NCBI GenBank assembly: GCA_036250195.1
Contig: JAVHZZ010000003.1
Location: 60,716,789 to 60,780,788, forward strand
Reading direction: 5' to 3'
DNA length: 64,000 nt
DNA from: Mixophyes australis
Lineage: Eukaryota > Chordata > Amphibia > Anura > Limnodynastidae
Below the pieces are notes generated by a model. It saw only the letters and a list, made by a program, of their open reading frames with translations, was not told where the DNA came from and ran no database searches. Positions within the stretch are counted from its first letter, which is position 1; each line of letters begins with the position of its first letter. Positions 35,060 to 46,995 of this stretch are shown here, in pieces. Both the position numbers and the translations under genes were made by a program.

Positions 35060-37100
35060 GGTCCCTTACAATGGCATGCTTTGGTACTGGTACTCAATGC
35101 AGATGCCATGGCTTCTTACTATATCACTGTACAAACAGACAATATAGATTGATTGTAGAGGAGAGGTAAGTGGGAAGTGGAGATTTAGAACTAAGAGTTT
35201 GCTTTACATTGGAAGGACAGCATATGAGCAAAAGGTGTACAGACGGGTCTTTCAGTACCTGTCACTGAATTCCTATTGTCTCGAGTATAAATGTTAAAAT
35301 CATGTTAAAATGTTCTGTATATATTACTTACTGTGGATGTTGCTGCAGAAGATGGTGGTACTTTAGAATTAAACAATAATAATAATAAATTAATCAATCC
35401 TTAATAACATGTGGAACTGAGGAATAACTGGTGCTTAGCTAGCTAGTTAGTTGAAAGTCATCATCATTATCGCCATTGGTTATTTATACAGCACCGGAGA
35501 TACCATGGAGCCTGACATATTTTACATATATGAGAACAGTAAGCATAACGACAGATACGGGATACAATTGAGCAAAATAATAAATGCATGGATGCAACTA
35601 AAAGAATAAATCCCATGGCATAGAGAAGAATTCAGCATTCGACATGACAAGGGACAAACAATTATGCAGAATAATAAAATGCATGGATGTAATTAATGAA
35701 ACAAATCACATGGCATACAGAAAACATTCAGCATCATACATGTCAAGGGACATACAATGTAGATGCATAGAAGACATCCATGACACACAAGGTAAAGAGG
35801 ATCCTGTCCATGAGAGCCAGACGAAGAAGAGAGACAGTAGGATACTGCAGATCTTTTCTGCAATAACGTTTAAATGATGTAAAATAACATTAAAGGGAAA
35901 GAGCTTAAATCCTTACATGGAATGTTAGAGGATGAAAAGGGGCATTAATGTTCCAATTACTTAACGTGTACTCTCCTGATGTGTTTGACAGAGACACACC
36001 TAATTGGTAGTAAGCTACTGGTTTTAAGGAAACCCTGTGTAGACTGAATATACCATGCCCCTCACTCAACTCATTCTAAATGGATTTGCGATTATATTCA
36101 TTAGGCAACTTTATCCTGGAACAGATAGAAACACCCATTAGTCAGATCTGTTTTCCTGCATACCTGGATAGATTCTTGCCCATTTATATTTATGTTAATT
36201 TCCATACCACCACCATATCACTGTGAGGTATTTAAAAAATGCTGGTACTTTATGACATCCTCTCCTTACACTCCTGTAGTGTGTTTTGCGGACTTGCTGG
36301 AGATTCACTTTAGGAAGTTCTTTCTCACAGTTTCCCCATACTCTCTAAACTGCAGTTCCTCCCAGTAAATACACTATCCTCTTGAGTTCTCCCTCAGTAA
36401 TGCGCAAAGCTACAGAATGAAGATGAGAAGAGGTGGGAGTGGAACATTATGAGCAACTAATTGTTTCCTGGCAGAGGTCTGATCAGTGGAAATGGTCAGT
36501 GCACTTTTAAAAACATGCTTTCATATATGCATCTGACATGTTACCTTAGTGATCCATAAAAATGTCTGTATATGAAGATGGCAATTTGAATGACCAACAA
36601 GAATAAAAATCAGTGTTTTAAAGCTATGAAAGTGTTCCAATTTTTCCATTACTCTACATTTGTAAGACCAACAATCCACTCCTTAATGAACTGCAACAAG
36701 TGAAGATCATTCCTTCTTCTTCATGTTCTCAAGTGCACCTACTGCTTAGAGTAGCACAATGCAAGGTGCATGCTCAGCTCCTGGTTCCTGGAAGTGCACA
36801 CTGGATAATCAGTCTTCACCTTGCCTAGCAGTTTTGCGAGTACATTTGAAAATGCGCATGGTGGAAAAAGTTAAACGTCCCTTCAGTCCAGACTACTTCC
36901 ATCCTCTTACTTAATTTCAACTTCTCTTTTTTCTCCTAAAATGCACCTACTTTAATCACATTTGTGTCTAGAATTAGTCATGAGAGTGCTGGTATGTCTT
37001 TATTACATGTGTCACTTGTGTGTATGGAGGTCGTGATGACACTTGATGAAGTGCACCAATTAGCTTTTCTGCAGAAGTGCATCCTATTATAAGCATAGGT
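35060..37100. other. No gene; L2-type tail and local duplication
   Basis: 35455-35620 resembles the longer SINE/L2-type tail. 35580-35660 and 35670-35760 are imperfect direct copies (AAATGCATGGATG, CATGGCATA, ATTCAGCAT, ACAAGGGACA motifs in order). Nothing recognised further right. Confidence 0.5.
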
Positions 37101-37105
37101 TAAGG

Positions 37106-37277
37106 CAGTGGTTCCCAAACTGTGCGCCTAGGCTCTCTGGGGTGCCTTGGAGATCTCACAGGGCCAGTGGTAAGTAAGGCGGGGGACTACTTGGTAATTA
37201 TTTTGGCTTAGGGGTGCCTTGAAATTTTCTTTGAGGCCCTAAGGGTGCCTTGAACTGAAAAAGTTTGGAATCCACTG
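37106..37277. mobile_element. hAT-type MITE (CAGTGGTTCCCAAAC ends)
   Basis: Left end CAGTGGTTCCCAAACTG and right end reversed CAGTGGATTCCAAACTT form inverted repeats, with repeated GGGTGCCTTG inside. This is a common vertebrate hAT-type arrangement. The flanking 8-mers match poorly, so the insertion is old. Confidence 0.75.
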
Positions 37278-37414
37278 GGATGGCATGATCTCCGGCACTT
37301 CAGAGGTTGATCTAATAAACCTCGCCCTGCAAAACAAAATCTTGTTTTTGCATGTTGTTGCAATAGTAAGTACATCCATGTGCTTAATCAATACTCACGA
37401 AGAAACACTCCTGA

Positions 37415-37584
37415 GGGTAAATTTATCAAGCTGCGAGTTTGAAAAAGTGGAGATGTTGCCTATAGCAACCAATCAGATTCTAGCTATTATTGTGTAGAAT
37501 GTACTAAATAAATGATAACTAGAATCTGATTGGTTGCTATAGGCAACATCTCCACTTTTTCAAACCCGCAGATAAATTTGCCCC
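37415..37584. mobile_element. Palindromic MITE, copy 2
   Basis: Ends GGGTAAATTTATCAAG and reversed equivalent. Both arms keep intact GTTGCCTATAGCAAC and CCAATCAG motifs. Confidence 0.85.
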
Positions 37585-37589
37585 TGAAC

Positions 37590-39115
37590 TGCACAACTAC
37601 ACCACTGCAGTCGCCACAATCTATACTCACCAATCCATGTGAACACTGGTGCATTTGTGCAAAAGTAAGTTGTTATGTCACATAAGAACACTCTGCAGAG
37701 CTGTAAATGAGCCTTTACAATAAACAACTTATCTTTATGAATGTGTGCCTGTGTTACATTACTGCTTTCAGTATGTGAAAGCTTTAAATGACATGCATTT
37801 CATATGACAGTTGAACTGAGTGTTTAAGATCCTGCTGTAAAGCATCATACACTTTAATCCTGTGAAATATCTGAATCATTTTCTTACATGTGGTGGAAAT
37901 AGACCTTTTGAAGCTTCCCTCACACAGCACCACTGATGACTTATACTGTGCGGAAACTGTATTTCGTGCAGCACTATATTCACGCTTAGGTAAGATGTGG
38001 GCATGAGGTAAATTTCCCATCTGAAAATAGCAATAAGACCAACACTGCACTGTATGTTCCCCCCACCTAATAATGGGACACTCAAAGTGCAAAATATAAA
38101 TAGATCACAGCCAAAGACCACAGCACAATTTGCACTGTTGCAGCACATTTAGTCCTTCTACAGATAGAGTGCTATACAATGAAACGGAACATCATGGGCC
38201 TCATTCATCAAGAAACGTAAATGCCTAATAATGCCTATAATCTGCAAATTTGATCTGTCCATGGCCAGAACCAGCCCTATTAAATGCAGCAACATTCAAT
38301 TAATCTTCGTATGCAAAGGACACTTACTCCAGCTTACGATTTTTGGGAGGGAACGGGGAGGGGAAGGGTCTCTCACCCATAGTCAATATACAGTAAGGGC
38401 GTGCCAAACGTGAGCGCACACAGCCATGTCCGATTCAAGCTCTGGGCATCTCAAAGGTACTTGATATTCTGCCATATCTCTTGCTGATGACAGTCCCGTA
38501 TGCATGCTATGACATGTGTTTGCAATCAGGAGCAGCTGTAAAAAATTATTTTATGTTGAATAGACATTAAGAACATTCTATAAACACTGTTGTTTTAACT
38601 GTTTCATCATTAATGCTTAGAGTATTAACAGGTGAAATTAATTGGTTTTTTTTGTTCTGTGCAAATGTATATTCCACAAGACACTACAGGAATGTATATT
38701 TGGACATTCCTGCAGTGTCTTGTGTAGTAGACACACGTATCTTACCTGATTGTACAGCCATGCAATGCTTCTATGCAGAGCTATCATAAGTACAGTCGCA
38801 CTGCACAAACAATGGAAATAATAATGATAAAAACAACTCTGTGAACTGAACGGACTGCTCTGATGCACAATGGGTTAGCCGTCTGGCTACTTGATACCCA
38901 GGAAGCAAAATCTGGAGCCCCTCCAAAGCAGTCTGTTCGGTCCATGGGGTTATTCTTATTTCCCATATGGATTATCCATCTTCACATTGGATTATGTTGG
39001 ACCAAGAAAGGAAGAACATTTTAGATACGTATTTATTAGGGAGACAAAATTATTTATAAATTATGGGGCTCACAATAATTTTTTGATTAATGCAGCAATA
39101 TTAATTTATTAACTT
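37590..39115. other. No gene recognised
   Basis: A near-repeat pair (ATTCCACAAGACACTACAGG and an inverted ATTCCTGCAGTGTCTTGTGT) lies at about 38670-38725, a small inverted repeat. Otherwise unremarkable. Confidence 0.45.
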
Positions 39116-39149
39116 ATACCAGGGGACACTAATATTTATTTTCATACAA

Positions 39150-39349
39150 CAGGGGCACTATTATTTAATTTACTATAGGGGCACTATTATTTATTTAATT
39201 CACTATAGGGGCACTATTATTTATTTAATTTACTATAGGGGCACTATTATTTATTTAATTCACTATAGGGGCACTATTATTTATTTAATTCACTATAGGG
39301 GCACTATTATTTATTTAATTTACTATAGGGGCACTATTATTTATTTAAT
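39150..39349. repeat. 30-bp tandem repeat, about 7 copies
   Basis: Units of the form YACTATAGGGGCACTATTAT followed by TTATTTAATT repeat with almost no divergence; the main variable site is C/T at the first base. A shorter first unit and an ancestral-looking copy lie at 39119-39180. Confidence 0.9.
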
Positions 39350-39908
39350 TTGGGACAGAAGCAACACTTATAGTGCACTCTTGTGGCCCTACAAGTGCAT
39401 GTATGCACTGGTGCCCATGTGCATGCTGGGATTTGTAGTTCCACAAGAATGTGCACTATATATTTATGACTCCTTACAACACAGATACATCTCTCAGGAG
39501 GCATATCTCTTTTGGGTACTGGAAGACTGGTGCAACAAAACAAAATAATTATGACACTCAGGAACACTAGCTTGCTAATTCTGATGCTGATGCTTGCATT
39601 TAATTTAAATTTAGATTTTGTATTTGTGTTTGTATGTAATTACATTTTATGCAGTAAATGCGACATTTGTGCTTATTAATAATACTCACAAGACACTATT
39701 CTCTCTTGTGTATATGACACTTCATTACATTATTATAATGTGTACAAATAGGGTAATGTCACTTTCGTATTTACCAACACCGTCAATCCACATCTGTACG
39801 CTATCTTGGAGTATACACACTTGTTATAACAGATGTAAACCTGGCTCATACGTTAGTGAGATACAGCTGGACTCTTCTGGAGATGCGTGTGATTGAACAT
39901 ATTCACAT

Positions 39909-40207
39909 CAGGGGCGCACGGAGGATTTTTCAGGGGGGTTTCCCCTCCACCTCCAAAAAAAAAAAAAAGGATAGAGAACTGCTGCGCATGTGCGGCAGCT
40001 CCGTTTCGGCAGCAATGTACTATACAGCAGCCGCGGCGCTGTCAAAGAAGCGTCCGCGGCGGTGCTGTATACAATACAGCACCGCCGCGGACGCTTCTTT
40101 GACAGCGCCGCGGCTGCTGTATAGTACGGTGCCGCTATGTAGGGCACTTTTTTAGCGGAGGGGAGGGGTTTCTAGAGACCCAGAAACCCCCCCTGCGTGC
40201 GCCACTG
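39909..40207. mobile_element. MITE containing a perfect 54-bp inverted repeat
   Basis: Ends CAGGGGCGCACGGAGG and (reversed) CAGTGGCGCACGCAGG. CACAT occurs on both sides (39904-39908, 40208-40212). The interior holds identical inverted arms 40017-40070 and 40074-40127 around a 3-nt loop, rich in CCGCGGC. Confidence 0.8.
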
Positions 40208-40556
40208 CACATAAATGCAAGGTTTTATTCATGCATCTTTTCCTGCTTATGTTCAGGGGGCAAATGAGTCCAACTATACACAAAAAATTCTGTATACAAC
40301 CATGCTAAATATTTCAATGATTGGTACGAAAATGAAAGCAGCATAAAGTCTGTCTATGATTTGGTTTGCATACTGAAATAAAATCAGTAAGGGAAACTTT
40401 CTGGATTTAGATGGAAGTTCAGCTTAAATTATGAGTTAACCTAGTGACTCTTCTTGCAGTTTCCTGTTTTACTAGTGACACTTCTCTTCTGGAGATCTGA
40501 AGGTTATTTCCACTGGAAAATGTAACATTGAGTTGTGGTTAATGAGGTATAGATTA

Positions 40557-40732
40557 GGGTTTTACTTACTAAACAGCACGGTTGAAAAAGTGGAGATGTT
40601 GCCTATAGCAACCAATCAGATTCTAGTTATCATTTATTTAGAACATTCTACAGAATGACAGCTAGACTCTGATTGGTTGCTATAGGCAACATCTCCACTT
40701 TTTCAAACCCGCAGTTTAGTAAATATACCCCC
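40557..40732. mobile_element. Palindromic MITE, copy 3
   Basis: Same arms as copies 1 and 2 with both X-box-like motifs intact. The left end has drifted (GGGTTTTACTTACTAAAC). Confidence 0.83.
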
Positions 40733-41665
40733 TGGTATTGCTTCTCTTCGTCTCTCTACTCCACTCCTCCCCAGAAAGCAAAAGGAAATACATTGCATTC
40801 AAAGCAATTCCTTTCAAGAAAGTTATTTAGTTTGGGGCACAACTTTCAATATCAGTGTAGGACAATGCCAGATCATAGATGATGCAAAAATGAAGTCATT
40901 TTTTGTAGTAGAGATCACCTTATGCCTCTTTGTATGACAAGGAATGCCTGTAAGAATTCCTCTCACCTATTTTCTCTCCCCCTGCCTGTGCAGACTTCTG
41001 TTCATCTGCAAATACAGTCATCTTGATCTGCAAACCGATGCGTCTCAAAGGAAATATTGGTGCAAAAACTTCTTTTGCTTTGTGCAGTGCAGAGGACAAC
41101 AAGTCCTGAATGTATTCCTTTATACCAAGTCTGTCTCTAAAAAGTGATGATTGTTATAGCTACTAAGAAAGGGGATCTAAACTTTTTCTTTTTTTTCTTC
41201 ACTGCTCTGCATTCTGGGTCTATAGAGGGAATTGTTTTAATCCACTCCTAATCAAATATCTTAACATGAGTCTTTGTTCCAAGTTACGAAATAAAACATG
41301 TAAATTTGTGAGTCTTTAAGTCATGTAGGACTTGGTGTGTTAAGCGCTATCCTGACTCTCTAAAGTTCAATTTTTATTGTTTCAGGATTTTATCTGGACT
41401 GCTGTGCTAGGTATGTGAATCGTTAGCTCTGAAACTCCTTCTTGCACATTTCTAAAGGAGATGTTGACATGTTTACATGCCTTATTTTGAGAAATAAATA
41501 ATCTTCTAGGATTAAAGTTTATTTAAAGAGTGATTTACAAAAGATTACGATGATGCACCTTAAATTCATGGAGACCTATGTTTTGGATTATGACCTATAG
41601 GTTAAGACTCTTTGCTAAAAATGGCACAGTCACACAGCCAGAAGAAGCAAAAGTACTGTAAAAAT

Positions 41666-42035
41666 CAGGGGCGCACCCAGGGGGGGTTTCCTAGTCCCCA
41701 GGGACCCCTCTCCTACCTGGGGTGTCCTATGCTTACAGGTTGGCCCCTCTCCCAGGACCAGCCATTACTGCTTGTAGCTTGGAATTGTCTCCTAGTCAGT
41801 CCCCTGCAGTGTGAGCACAGCTCTCTGCCGGCAGATTGGCCCCGCCCCTTCCTCCCACACGGCCAGCATGGGTGTTATGGAGGAGGCAGCAGCAGAAGAA
41901 GGTAAGAATGTGTGTGTGAGTGTCTGTGTGTGTCAGTGTATATGTCAACTTACATATCTGTGTGTTTATGTATGTATGTGTATGTGACAGCTTACATATA
42001 TGTGTGTTTATGTATGCAGGGCCGGACTAGCCATC
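41666..42035. mobile_element. hAT-type ends abutting a Tc1 relic
   Basis: CAGGGGCGCACCCAGG at 41666 resembles the left end of the 39.9-kb MITE. A second hAT-type end CAGGGCCGGACTAGCC starts at 42017. Between them are GT-rich microsatellite and two TTACATATNTGTGTGTTTAT repeats. Neither has a recognisable partner end. Confidence 0.4.
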
Positions 42036-42049
42036 TGGCACTTCTGGCA

Positions 42050-42745
42050 AATGCAAAAACACCAGGCCATGCTCCAAAAATCTTCGCCTCACTGTGCGTG
42101 CAGATGCACTCACACCTGCCTGCTGCCGTTCCTGAGAAAGCTCTGCACTGGAGGTGCCCCGATCCCGCAGCTGAATCAACTTTAGCAAAAGGTCCGGGCG
42201 CTTGCTGGATCTTCAAGGGCGCCCTGAAGCCTTCTTCACAACTATTGAACCTCTCTCCTTGAAGTTCTTGATGATCCGATAAATGGTTGATTTAAGTGCA
42301 ATCTTACTAGCAGTAATATCCTTTCCTGTGAAGCCCATTTTGTGCAAAGCAATGATGACTGCATGTGTTTCCTTACAGCTAACCAAGGTTAAGAGAGGAA
42401 GAACAATGATTTCAAGCACCACCCTCCTTTTAAAGCTTCCAGTCTTTTATTCTAACTCAATCAACATGACAAAGTGATCTCCAGCCTTGTCCTCGTCAAC
42501 ACTCTCACCTGTGTTAACGAGAGAATCACTGACCTGATGTCAGCTGGTCCTTTTGTGGAAGGGCTGAAATGCAGTTGAAATGTTGTTTTTGAGATAAAGT
42601 TCATTGTCATGGCAATTCATCTGATCACTCTTCATGACATTCTGGAGTATATGCAAATTGACATCATAAAAACTGAGGTAGCAGACTTTGTGAAAAATAA
42701 TATTTGTGTCAATCTCAAACCTTTGGCAATGACCGTATAACACCT
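42050..42745 (-). pseudogene. Second Tc1-like relic (different family)
   Basis: The minus strand encodes SCKETHAVIIALHKMGFTGK then STIYRIIKNFKERGSIVVKK (42422-42213), the bipartite DNA-binding domain of a Tc1 transposase. It is followed by relics continuing to about 42060. The 5' non-coding part (42430-42745) also matches this family from memory. The catalytic half is absent: the sequence is cut off at about 42045 beside a hAT-type end. Confidence 0.8.
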
Positions 42746-43208
42746 GCACCAAACAGCAGAATGAACTTACCATTATCGTCCCAGCTCTTCCATGACATGG
42801 GAATTTACAAAAAGTGAAAATAGCAAAGCAAAAGTGGTACTTGAATATTGAATAGCCAACTCTTTAGCAAAACAGTCTGTTAAACTCAATTTGTGCAAAA
42901 TCTCTGGAGACCAATATTTAGGGCTGGGCTGGGCCGGGGGTTTTCCATTTTGGCCCACCTGGTGGTCCAGTGGTGAATGAGATACAGCAGCCACATCGCA
43001 TACTACTCAAAACAGCCATTGATAGAATGACAAGAGAGGCTATAAACCGAATGCACTTAAACGCAGTTGTTTGTGCAAGAGTCATTGGGATTAAGTTCCA
43101 CTGCATCTTTCAGCCAATAATATCTACAGGGAGGAGCTTCGGCTTCTCTATATTTTCCCCTCCCAGTGGTTGCTGGGCCTCTTTAATGCTGGAGGAAATC
43201 AAGTGGAA

Positions 43209-43770
43209 CCTGTAAGGCAGAACAAGGTCCTTGTAATTACAGCCATGGAACCAGACATATGTTGAAAACATTAAACTGTTTATTGCAGTGAAAACACAGT
43301 CCAGATGATGCAATGTAAATACAGACCAGGTTAGTGAATAAACAAGGTATTGCAGAATAGCAGGTATAATGCAGATGACAGGTTTACCTCCAGGAGAAAA
43401 GATACAGGTGAGTGGTAAATGCTTACAGTAAAGCAGGAAATGGCTAAGCAAGGATTTCCACAGGTTTAGAGAAAAGCAAGACAGTAGTCCAAGGGTAAAC
43501 AAACATAACAGGCACATAAACATTAATGATTAGCAAAGGAAATAGGGAGAGGAAAGCATTTATAGAAAACAATCAGGTGCGGATGATAATTAGTGCAGCT
43601 AGTTAACCCCTGGTAGTGGGAAAAGATGGAATAGCATCACCTCTGGTGGTTCACAGGTACTGCAGGGTAAACATAAATAATAGAGTCAAATATAGTCCCA
43701 GAGACAGGAGCTGCCGAGATGTAACAGAATCCTGAGGTAATGCTGCAGAAGACACGAGGCAGATCCTGAC
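43209..43770 (-). repeat. Possible solo LTR, minus strand
   Basis: Minus strand begins TGTCAGGATC at 43770, has a TATA-like CTATAAATGC near 43566, an AATAAA near 43280 and ends CCTTACA at 43209. TG...CA ends and promoter/polyadenylation order fit an LTR, but the flanks show no target duplication. Confidence 0.35.
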
Positions 43771-43989
43771 AATTAACTCAAATTTATTACATCTGATTGA
43801 TAGCTGCTGCATTAATTATTTATTTCTTTATCCATATTCAAATTTTTCATCAATTTTCTCCGCACTTTCCACTCACTTTCTGTCATCTTCACCCCCCCTT
43901 ATCCACAGCTGTCTGTCAGCTTCACCCCCCACCCTTCTCAGCAATTTTCTGTCAGCTTTACACCCCCCCTTCTCAGAAATTTTCTCTCA

Positions 43990-44520
43990 GTTTCACCCCT
44001 TTCTCAATTTTTCTACAATTTTATTTTCTACCCATTTTCCTATGGTCCGTCCCAAATGTACTCCCTCCCTTCCTGCCCACTTGAGGTATGGCTTCCTTGT
44101 TCTTTCAGGGAGCCATTTTGACAGTTCCCCCCTCCTGCCAACCCCTGTTTCCTCCAGTAGTGGTCTGACAAGTGTCTGTTGCTGCTTAGCAGCTGGGTGG
44201 TCCGATTCCACAGGCCACCCTTCATAATGTCCCCATTCATCACCTCCACGGCCGAGTATCTGAAATCTTCCTCCGACCATCTCAAGGGGTACGAGGCCAC
44301 ATGCTCCAGAGCAAGCACGTAACCCACCCCTTTCCAAAATGGCCAGCACATCTGCAGGATCTATAAGAGTGGTGGAGAGGGGATGCCCATCCCATCCTCC
44401 TGCAGGCACCCCCCAACCCCCCAGGATAAGCGGCATAGTGCTGCTTCCCGCTGCAGGCTCCTACCAGCCACCTCAGGGCGTGCTTGTTATCAGTCCACAG
44501 TAATTCAGTAATCACCCCAT
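43990..44520 (-). other. Repeat-like open frames of unknown origin
   Basis: Two minus-strand frames stay open for 100-147 codons; fragments such as ELLWTDNKHALRWL and HVASYPLRWSEEDFRYSAVE look like decayed retroelement protein, possibly RNase H-like, but no catalytic motif is clear. The flanking 43850-43990 is a C-rich repeat of CAGCTTCACCCCCC units. Confidence 0.3.
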
Positions 44521-44549
44521 ACAGGGCATGTCAATTTTATACATGTCTC

Positions 44550-44858
44550 CTTCATCATCACCATTTATTTATATAGTGCCACTAACTCCGCAGCACTGTA
44601 CAGAGAACTCACTTACATCAGTTCCTGCCCCATTGGGGCTTACAGTCTAAATTCCCTAACATACATACACACACAGACTAGTGTCAATTTGTTAGCAGCC
44701 AATTAACCTACCAGTATGTTTTTTGAGTGTCAGAGGAAACCGGAGCAACCAGAGGAAACCCACACAAACACTGGGAGAACATACAAACTCCACACAGATT
44801 AGGCCATGGTTGGGAATTGAACTCATGACCACAGTGCTGTAAGGCAGAAGTGCTAACA
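44550..44858 (-). mobile_element. Full-length SINE copy, minus strand
   Basis: Tail CACCATTTATTTATATAGTG, core GGAGAACATACAAACTCCAC and head CATGACCACAGTGCTGTAAG are all present in reverse order. Confidence 0.82.
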
Positions 44859-44869
44859 TCTGCCTTACA

Positions 44870-45246
44870 GATTCTTACTAATTATTACTAATTCTTACTG
44901 ATTCTTACTAATTATTCATGGTATTTTGGCAAGACAGAAAGGAGTAATTTTGAAGATGATTTTTTATAAGTAAAGCCACTTAACGGACAGCAGCATGTAT
45001 ACAGACAAAATAGATTAATTTATTAATTGCACTATCAGGTATTTCACAAGTTCATACAAATGCTATGGGTCATGTCTGCTGATGTGCTAGAAATATCGGG
45101 GTATAATTTTATTATAGTATATAAATGATCCTGAAAGATTTGTGACATGTCTCTGCTGACATTGTGATATATGTCTATGACCAAATACCGTTGTGAATAC
45201 TACGGACCTACATTTGGAACATTATCTGTTTAGAATTCCCTAAAGA

Positions 45247-45293
<47 letters not shown>

Positions 45294-45715
45294 TAGATAG
45301 ATATATAATTTCTAAACTGACTCATCTGATAGGCATTACATATATGAGAACAGACCAATGATAGAAATGTATGTATTTATACACATAATAGGAATTATCA
45401 GTGAATGCAGGATAGCTGCTTCCAACGGGACTCCTTTATGCAGCAGTATAACTGTTACATAGTATTGTTACATATATGACACAACTATATTAACAATTGT
45501 TACAATACTGCAAAAATTTATACTGAAGTGCCAACTATATTTATAAGAGCAGTATCACACAAATGGAGTTTATTTATTATTATTGAATCCTTAAATGGTA
45601 TTGAGCCTATAATAATTAATAATTTTGACAGTGATAATATACTCTTGAGCTTTCTACATTTTCCGATATGGTTTTATATTTTGTTTTTAAGGAGTTTCAT
45701 CAATATTAATAAAAG
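44870..45715. other. No gene recognised
   Basis: AT-rich with microsatellite. It occupies the place of the lost left LTR half of the Gypsy element. Confidence 0.5.
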
Positions 45716-45716
45716 T

Positions 45717-46091
45717 TGCTGCTGTGCTGTTGGTGTTAAACCTTTGGACCTCCGTTTGCCGTGTATGACCCCTGCCTGTACCTTGGATTTGTCTTTTTGC
45801 CTGTGCCCTTGACCTTCTGGCTTGAACCTCTGATTCTGCTGATTTGCTCGTGACCCCGACCCCTGGCGTGTTTTCGAACGATTCTATCTAGCAAGTGACC
45901 CCTGACCTCGGCCTGTTCTCTAGATACGCTGTCTGCCATAACCCTCTGCTCCCGGGTTTTCCCCAGCCGGTACACATCACACGACCCTCTGTTAGTCTGT
46001 GGCCAAGTCTGTCCCCACCACTAGGGGCTCCAGTGAACACCAGACTTTTGGAGTAGATTCCGGGTGTTGTAGATTCCGGGGGTTCCTAACA
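45717..46091 (+). repeat. Left LTR, 5'-truncated
   Basis: Matches the right LTR from about 50967 onward and ends in CCTAACA at 46091. The first roughly 330 bp are absent, replaced by AT-rich unrelated DNA. It carries about 45 bp (around 45868-45912) missing from the right LTR, and its last 40 bp differ by a small internal duplication. The element is therefore not recent. Confidence 0.88.
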
Positions 46092-46128
46092 TTATAACCG
46101 GCCATAAATTTCTGGAGTATTCGCTTCC

Positions 46129-46995
46129 ATGGATGAGAGCAGGGCGAACCCTTCTCCAGCCCAAGTTCTAGCAGGTCAAATTCAGTCCATCTCCCAGGTG
46201 GTCCAAAACCTTGTTCAAAGATTATCTGCTTAGGAAGAGGCCACCAGAGCCGCGCAAGTTTAAGTCCAGCAGAACCCGTCAGCTCCTGTCGTGGAGCCCA
46301 AGCTGAACTTGCCGGATCGATTCTCTGGGGACAGAAGTATGTTTAAGGAGAGTTGTAAACTTTACTTCCGTCTCCGACCCCGCTCCTCCGGCTCTGAACA
46401 ACAAAGAGTGGGTATAGTGATTTTGTTGCTTCAGGGGGACCCGCAGTCCTGGGCCTTCAGCTTGCCTCCTGACAGTCCTTCGCTGAGGTCTGTAGATTAT
46501 TTTTTCGAAGCCCTAGGCCACCTGTACGACGACCCGGATCAGGTAGCATCCGCTGAGGCCCACCTCAGATCCCTAAAATAAGGCCGACGCTCTGCAGAAG
46601 AATACGCTGTCGAATTCCGGCGCTGGTCCACTGACAGTGAGTGGAATGACTCAGCTTTACGCAGCCAATTCCGTTTGGGGTTGTCGGAACAAATATAGGA
46701 TTCCCTGATACAGTACCCTTCACCTACCTTCCTGGAGGGACTTATGCAGCTCACGATCAAAACTGATAGATGCCTCAAGGAAAGAAGAGCTGAGAAGGAA
46801 GCACCCACTCCCAGTACATTCCTTTCTGTGCCTCCTTCTAATATGGAAGCTGCGGAACCTATGCAGCTAGGCGCCTATCGCCTCTCCCAGGAAGAGAGAA
46901 CTAGGAGACGCACCTTTGGCCACTGCCTATATTGTGGAACCAAAGGTCACCTTCTGCGCTCCTGTCCCAACAAGTCGGGAAAAGATCAGGTCTAG
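46129..46995 (+). pseudogene. Gypsy gag relic
   Basis: One frame from ATG 46129 to TAG 46995, broken by in-frame stops at 46231, 46261, 46579 and 46696. The capsid-like middle contains PDRFSGDRSMF and FFEALGHLYDDPDQ, typical of Gypsy gag. Near the end is a CX2CX4HX4C zinc knuckle (CLYCGTKGHLLRSC). Protease follows in a different frame. Confidence 0.85.

Noticed and set aside
43209..43770. Firm LTR call with target duplication
   Set aside because: The flanking bases do not match; kept only as a tentative LTR-like block.
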